From assembly GCA_021464415.1 (NCBI GenBank), contig CM038465.1, positions 21,545,839 to 21,609,838 on the forward strand: DNA of 64,000 bases, in the 5' to 3' direction. The position numbers and the translations under genes are program-made. This stretch comes from Lonicera japonica (taxonomy: Eukaryota; Streptophyta; Magnoliopsida; Dipsacales; Caprifoliaceae). Below, piece after piece: positions 58,377 to 64,000 of the stretch (position 1 is its first letter; each line of letters opens with the position of its first letter). The notes under the pieces are model-generated. The model did not search any database. It saw only the letters and a list, made by a program, of their open reading frames with translations, and had not been told where the DNA came from.

Positions 58377-61300
58377 TCAAGTTGGTGCGAAGATATCTGT
58401 CATGCCCAACTTGCTCACTTGAAATTCGAATAGTTGCCTTAACAGACCCTTGGTCAGAATATCTGCAACTTGTTGATTGGACGGAACAAAAGGAGTACAT
58501 ATTATTCCACCCTCTAGCTTCTCTTTGATGAAGTGCCTATCAATCTCAACATGTTTTATCCTATCATGTAATACCGGATTGTGGGCAATATAGATAGCAG
58601 CCTTGTTATCGTAGTATAGCTTCATCGGAAGACTTATTGGCCTTTTGAGTTCTTCTAAAACCCTTTGGAGCCAATGAACCTCACATACTCCTTGAGCCAT
58701 TGATTTGAACTCAGCTTCTACACTACTTCTAGTGACAACACTTTGCTTTTTGCTTCTTCATGTAACCAAGTTGCCCCAAAGAAACGTACAGTAGCCAGAC
58801 GTGGACCGTCTATCGGTAACCGATCCAGCCCAATCAGTATCAGTGTATACCTTTATTCCTCTTTTATCGTTCTTCCTGAAGAACAGACCTTTCCCTGGGG
58901 AGCCTTTGAGGTAACAAAGAATACGGTACACAGCCTCTAGATGCTCTTCACACGGTGAGTGCATGAACTGACTAACCAGGCTTACGGCAAAAGCGATGTC
59001 AGGGCGCGTATGAGACAAGTAGATTAGTTTCCCAACCAACCTTTGGTATCTTCCTGTTTCGACTGGAACACCGTCTTTAACATCTCCTAGCTTGGTACCT
59101 AGTTCCATGGGAGTATCTGATGGCTTACACCCAGTCATCCCAGTTTCTGACAGAAGATCCAATATATATTTCCGTTGTGAGACTACAATACCATTCTTTG
59201 AACGGGCCACCTCCATTCTAAGGAAGTATCGTAGTTCGCCAAAATCCTTAATCTCAAATTCTCTGGCAAGATTTTGCTTCAGTTGACTTATTTCTTCAAC
59301 GTCGTCCCCGGTCAAAATCATATCATCCACATAAACAATGAGAACAGAAAGTTTGTTTCTTGTGGACGTCTTTGTGAAAAGAGTATGATCAGACTGCCCT
59401 TGATTATACCCTTGACCCTTGAGGAACTTCGTTAGTCTTTCGAACCTCGCCCTAGGAGATTGTTTAAGGCCATACAAAGACCTCTTTAGCTTGCAGATTT
59501 TTGTCCCAAATTTCTCAGTAAACCCAGGTGGAGGTTCCATATAAACTTCCTCTTCTAAGTCTCCATTCAAGAAGGCATTCTTTACATCTAACTGATTCAG
59601 AGGTCAGTCCAAGTTAGCTGCAACTGATAAAAGAACTCGAACTGTATTTAGTTTTGCCACTGGAGAAAAAGTTTCGGAGTAGTCGACTCCATATGTTTGA
59701 GTGAAGCCTTTAGCCACCAAACGAGCCTTGTACCGTTCCACTAACCCATCTGAGTTATACTTCACTGTGAATACCCACTTACAACCAACAACTGTCTTTC
59801 CTTCTGGAAGTTTTACTTTCTCCCGAGTAGCATTCTTCTCCAGTGCTCTCATCTCCTCATACACCGCTTCTCTCCACTCAGGAACATTTAAAGCCTCCTG
59901 AACATTGTTAGGAACAACTATATTCGACACACAAGAGATAAATGCAGAATAGGACGATGAGATATTTATATGACACAAAATTTGAAATGGGATATTTGGG
60001 AGATTTCGTACACGCTCTGACTCCTTTTCTAAGAGCAATAGGAAGATCAAGTTGATTAGACTGGGTTGACTCGGTATTGTTTTGAGAACTACCTTCAGGT
60101 ATCTCGGAAGAGTCATCGTGAGTATTATAATCCATTTCCAGGTTAGATTCTTGGGGTTGCTGAGGAATGGTTTCTTTCCCTCCTTGTTCTGGAATTTTTC
60201 TAGAATAAACAAGACCTTTATACCATTTTGCACACATCTCTGGTCCATCGGTAGTAATTAGATTTTGGGATGACATTAGCCTTGGTTGTTCACCATTACC
60301 AACACCAGTATCTTTAATATTTAATTCATTTATTTTCCCAGATTGTGTGTTAAAATCATTAGGTACTTGTTCATACAAAACATCAACTACCGAATTATCG
60401 AAACCACAACTGCCATCTTCACTCGTGCTCTCCCCCTGAAGATGGGAGTCGTTGTAATAGGATTGCCCCTCAAAGAAAGTGACATCCATAGAGATGTACA
60501 CTTTTTTGGAAATTGGATCAAAACATTTGTACCCTTTTTGATTTGTAGGATAGCCTACAAAAATACATTTGTGTGCCTTTGGATCAAGTTTAGAATATTT
60601 TGGGTCATGATTATGAACAAAGGCAACACTGCCAAATATTTTTAAGGGAATATCCCCTAATAGCCGAGTGTTGGGAAATATGTCAGAAAGCAATTTGATG
60701 GGAGCTTTAAAATTCAAAGTTCGTGTTGGAAGTCGGTTAATAAGGTAAGTAGCAGTCAAAATAGCATCTCCCCAAAGGTATTTTGGAACTTTAGTTTGAA
60801 AAATTAAAGCTCGAGCAACTTCAAGTAGATGTCTATTTTTCCTTTCGGCAACTCCATTCTGTTGAGGAGTATAAGTGCAAGAACTTTGATGAATTATCCC
60901 ATTTGTGACGAAAAAATCCCCTAATATCTTATTAACAAATTCTTTCCCATTATCACTTCGAAATATTTTAATTTTGGTTTGAAACTGTGTGTGTATCATG
61001 GTGTAAAAGTTTTGAAACACACTCCCAACTTCTGATTTTTCTTTTAAGAGAAAGACCCAACATACTCTAGTGTGGTCATCAATGAAAGTCACAAACCAGC
61101 GTTTGCCAGACCAAGTGGGCACTCTAGAGGGACCCCAAACATCACTATGAATCAAAGTGAAAGGTTGTGATTTCTTATATGGTTGAGACGGAAAAACCGT
61201 ACGTTGATGTTTTGCTAATTCACAAGATTCACACCGAAATTTAAGCAATTTTTTATTCATTAATAACTTGGGAAACAAATGCTTTAAATATTGAAAGTTT

Positions 61301-62889
61301 GGATGTCCTAACCTATAATGCCATAACAAAATCTGACTATCACTCGAAACAGAAATAGAATTAAAACAAGTCTGCCGGTCTTGCCTTCCAGAGGTAGACC
61401 CATTATTGAAGAAGTAGAGACCCCCATCCTGTTTAGCAACCCCAATCGTCTTCCCTGAATTTGAATCCTGAAATTCACAATGAGAAGACCAAAAATTAAC
61501 TTGACAATTGAGATCAAGAGCTAATTTGCTGACAGATATAAGATTATACGATAAATTAGGGACATGTAAGACATCTTTAAGAGTGAGAGACGGGGAGACG
61601 CTTATGGTTCCTTTGCCAGCAACCGCAGCGAAAGAACCATCAGCAATTTTAACCTTTTGATTCCCTGCACACGGAGTATATGACGAGAAAAATTTCGAGA
61701 TACCGGTCATGTGGTCAGTGGCCCCTGAATCTAATATCCAGTTGCCATGGGATTTGATACAAGCAATTGTAGCTGTAAACTTATTACCTGACTGAGCTAT
61801 GGAACATGAGGAGTCAGAGTTTCCTAAGGAATGAGCTTGAACCATTTTACACAGATGCTCGAATTGTTCCTTTGTGAATTGAAGTGGTTCTGAGGAAGAT
61901 GGTTGCGCTGAATCTGCATTGCTTGCTTGGAATGCTCGTGTTCCTCCCCTCGTTTTGTTATCACGCTTCTTCCAATTTGCTGGTTTACCATGAAGCTTCC
62001 AGCAACTATCCCTAGTATGAGCTGACCACTTGCAATGATCACACCACAATTTCTGCTTTCCTCCCCGCTTATCACTGTCTACGGCTTTATCAAAGGCTAC
62101 CAGTGCAGAACCCTCACCATTTGTACGGGGCTCCCGTTCATCTTTCAACATCACAGATCGTCGAGCCTCTTCTCTTCGTACCTCTGAAAACACCTCTCTG
62201 ATAGTGGGCAAAGGAATTCTGCCTAAAATGCGACCCCGAACTTCGTCTAGGTCTTTGTTTAGTCCAGCCAAAAAGACAAACACCCGAACTCGCTCAACCT
62301 TCTTCTTGTAACGAGCACTATCATTCGGGTTTTCCCACTCTTCAGTTTCAAACAAATCTAACTCTTGCCATATGGCCATCATGTCATGGTAGTAGGCTGT
62401 AACCCCACGATCTCCTTGTTGCATCTTCCACAATTGATTATTGAGTTCGAACATTTGAGAATAGTTGTCTAGATTCGAGTACGTTTCCTTCACCGCGTGC
62501 CAGATATCTCGAGCAGTCGGCAGGAACATATAGGGTTTACTAAGTCCAGCCTCCATAGAATTGATCAACCACGAGGTAACCATCGAATTCTCCTCGCGCC
62601 ATGACTTAAAGCCCGGGTCGTTAGATGGGGGTGGTACTACCTCACCATTTACATAACCTAATTTTCTTTTGCCGTCAATAAACAGCCTCATTGATTGTGC
62701 CCATTCGAGGTAATTCCTTCCATTTAATTTGTGACTAATATTAGCCACAGGATTATCACTCACCGAATAAATAATAGCAAATTGAGACATAGTATCTTTG
62801 AACGTAGAAGACGGGCTTGTGGTGGAACCACTACAAGATTCTGTGACACCCGGACTACTAGCACCCACCATAGCAAGTTTATAGTTCAT
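58377..62889 (-). pseudogene. copia Gag-Pol polyprotein with one frameshift and two stops
   Basis: The ATG at 62889 opens a 993-codon frame. It holds Gag (KLNGRNYLEWAQSMRLFIDG), zinc knuckle CDHCKWSAHTRDSC, protease WILDSGATDHMTG, and integrase LWHYRLGHPNFQYLKHL, HSDVWGPS, RSDNGKEF and PQQNGVAERKNRHL. The frame shifts near 59940-59980, just before reverse transcriptase. The shifted frame continues with [14 protein letters not shown] and [22 protein letters not shown] to a TGA at 59604-59606, then LDVKNAFLNGDLEEEVYM and YVDDMILTGDD to a TGA at 58758-58760, then RNase H (SSVEAEFKSMAQG, ADILTKGLL) to 58377. Both internal TGAs stand where the family has Trp (TGG). The protein is a close relative of the decayed copia at 33.9-37.4 kb. 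Confidence 0.9.
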
Positions 62890-63393
62890 ATGGTAAGAGA
62901 ATTAACCTAACCAGACCAAGAACAGGGACTGAATAGTACTAGACAGAACTGAACAATATGGAACAGTAGCAAACTCACCGGAACAGTTGTAGATTAACTG
63001 AAACAGTACCAAAACGGATCAAACTCACCAAACCAAGACCAGAATACGGTGCGAAACTGTGAGACAACGAGTACTGGAAAATTTGGGACTGATCGGAGCT
63101 CAGACGCGCTGTCACGCGTGGCTGTAGTGGACGGCGCGTGAGATCCACGCGCGGAGGTTGGGTGGCGCGTGTAGGCGCGTGAAGGTCCGTTTCCCGGTGA
63201 TTTTTCCGGCGTGGGTTCTCCTGAAGATTCCGACCACTTCTGTAATGGTGGTGTGATGAAAAAACGACACACGTAACTGGTTTTTGAGATTGCACATACG
63301 TAACTAGGGTTTTGGCCGGAAAACTACAGTGGCGGCTAGGATAAAAATGCCTAAGGAGTTCCTAACCCTCCTTCCTAACCTCCTCTGATACCA
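62890..63393 (-). promoter_or_regulatory. copia 5' leader with GC-rich repeat block
   Basis: Between the primer site and gag. Positions 63100-63190 are strikingly GC-rich in an otherwise AT-rich element and repeat GCGCGTG/CACGCGC motifs on both strands, so the RNA should fold strongly. In retroelements this position holds packaging, dimerisation or translation signals; that role is an inference. Small ORFs here are not conserved proteins to my knowledge. Confidence 0.4.
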
Positions 63394-63568
63394 TATAGAA
63401 ATAGAGAGAACTCTTGTATTTTATTCCATAATAATAAAGATTGAATACTAGGACATTATATAGGGAATAACATCCTACCTTATCTAAAATACCTATCAAG
63501 GTGGGATTCTACCATAAACAAAATAACATAAATAAATAACTAATCTAAATAATATTAAATTATCAATA
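63394..63568 (-). repeat. copia 5' LTR (175 bp)
   Basis: Apparently identical to 58195-58369. The primer binding site TGGTATCAGAG (63383-63393) begins immediately at its inner edge. Confidence 0.93.
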
Positions 63569-63573
63569 AAGTC

Positions 63574-64000
63574 GGTGCAACTGGAGATTATTAGATAAAC
63601 GAATGTGCAATTTTGTATCTGATAAAAGTTACTGTCTTCTAGTCCTCCTTGGTGACTCCGGTACATTAATAAGACTATGTTATGCTAGGTTGATCTCTAT
63701 GGGAGTTCAGGTCCCCAGCCAGTTTCGCCATTGGAATCTTAGAAAACCATGTTTTTCTTTTGCCCTATATGTTGTTCTTCACACAAACAAACTTTGCGGT
63801 TCTCTTCATGCATGCACACAACCCGATCTCAATCTCCTGAACACTTAATGTTCCTTTACTTCATTTTTTTTTAGGAATTGTGCTCTTGTCAACACTTGTA
63901 ACTCATTGCCACTGTAAAAGTTCTGATATTGAATACAACAAAGCTGGTCAGAAATTTATTAAGCAAAGAAAAGAAATGAAGATAAGGATTATTAAAAAAG
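63574..64000. other. right-edge flank, no gene seen
   Basis: Short ORFs only. Together with 57900-58189 this was one locus before the copia insertion. No recognisable coding sequence. Confidence 0.4.

Larger units (their letters stand above)
58195..63568 (-). mobile_element. full-length Ty1/copia element with TA...TA termini
   Basis: A 5,374-bp element with 175-bp LTRs at 58195-58369 and 63394-63568 that look identical by eye. The target duplication AAGTC is exact (58190-58194 and 63569-63573). On the element strand the LTR starts TATTGATAAT and ends TTTCTATA, so the termini are TA...TA, not TG...CA. The polypurine tract AACTTGAGGGGGAG abuts the 3' LTR, and the primer site TGGTATCAGAG (63383-63393) directly abuts the 5' LTR. 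The LTR has CCTATATAATG (TATA-type) and AATAAAAT (poly(A)-type signal). Pol carries three lesions. Confidence 0.93.

Overview
The window looks like nuclear DNA from a flowering plant, almost certainly a eudicot. It is AT-rich, has a single intact nuclear gene for an organelle-type PPR protein and a CC-NBS-LRR (CNL) resistance-like gene, and is otherwise filled with plant L1-type LINEs, Ty1/copia and Ty3/gypsy remnants, SINEs and non-autonomous DNA transposons. No bacterial, organellar, CRISPR or rRNA features were seen. I cannot name the species.

Layout. 1-4190: 5' part of an L1-like LINE on the minus strand, with intact ORF1 and the intact endonuclease end of ORF2 running off the left edge. 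4.8-5.2 kb: broken PPR fragment. 5980-8139 (minus): intact P-class PPR gene. 8.46-8.98 kb: hAT-type MITE. 10.9-13.6 kb: decayed relative of the first LINE, ORF1 only. 14-17.1 kb: Stowaway-like and hAT-type MITEs. 17.3-20.45 kb: gypsy solo LTR with a 5'-truncated LINE inside it. 21.5-22 kb: another LINE 3' end. 22.4-28 kb: AT-rich tandem repeats, split by a PIF/Harbinger-like element, itself split by a gypsy 3' end whose LTR holds another LTR. 28.1-33.8 kb: two short SINEs with target-site duplications (TSDs), a MITE, a Pack-MULE-like element carrying a gene fragment, and two tandem duplications. 33.9-37.4 kb: gag-less, decayed copia with a solo LTR inside it. 37.9-42.8 kb: LTR fragments, long-TIR elements, a ~118-bp tandem repeat and a 1,020-bp MULE-like element.

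45,066-54,045 is the most notable locus. A CNL gene carries one in-frame stop and one frameshift, and its LRR region is split by a full-length antisense copia with an intact polyprotein ORF, two LTRs that look identical and a perfect 5-bp TSD. Each LTR holds four copies of a 14-bp perfect palindrome. 58,195-63,568 is a second complete copia with apparently identical 175-bp LTRs, unusual TA...TA termini and a 5-bp TSD; its pol is broken by one frameshift and two TGG-to-TGA-type stops.

There is no operon-like cooperation here. The genes are independent, and the main story is nested and recent retrotransposition, including disruption of an immune-receptor gene. All identities come from reading motifs and sequence by eye; no alignment or database search was run.
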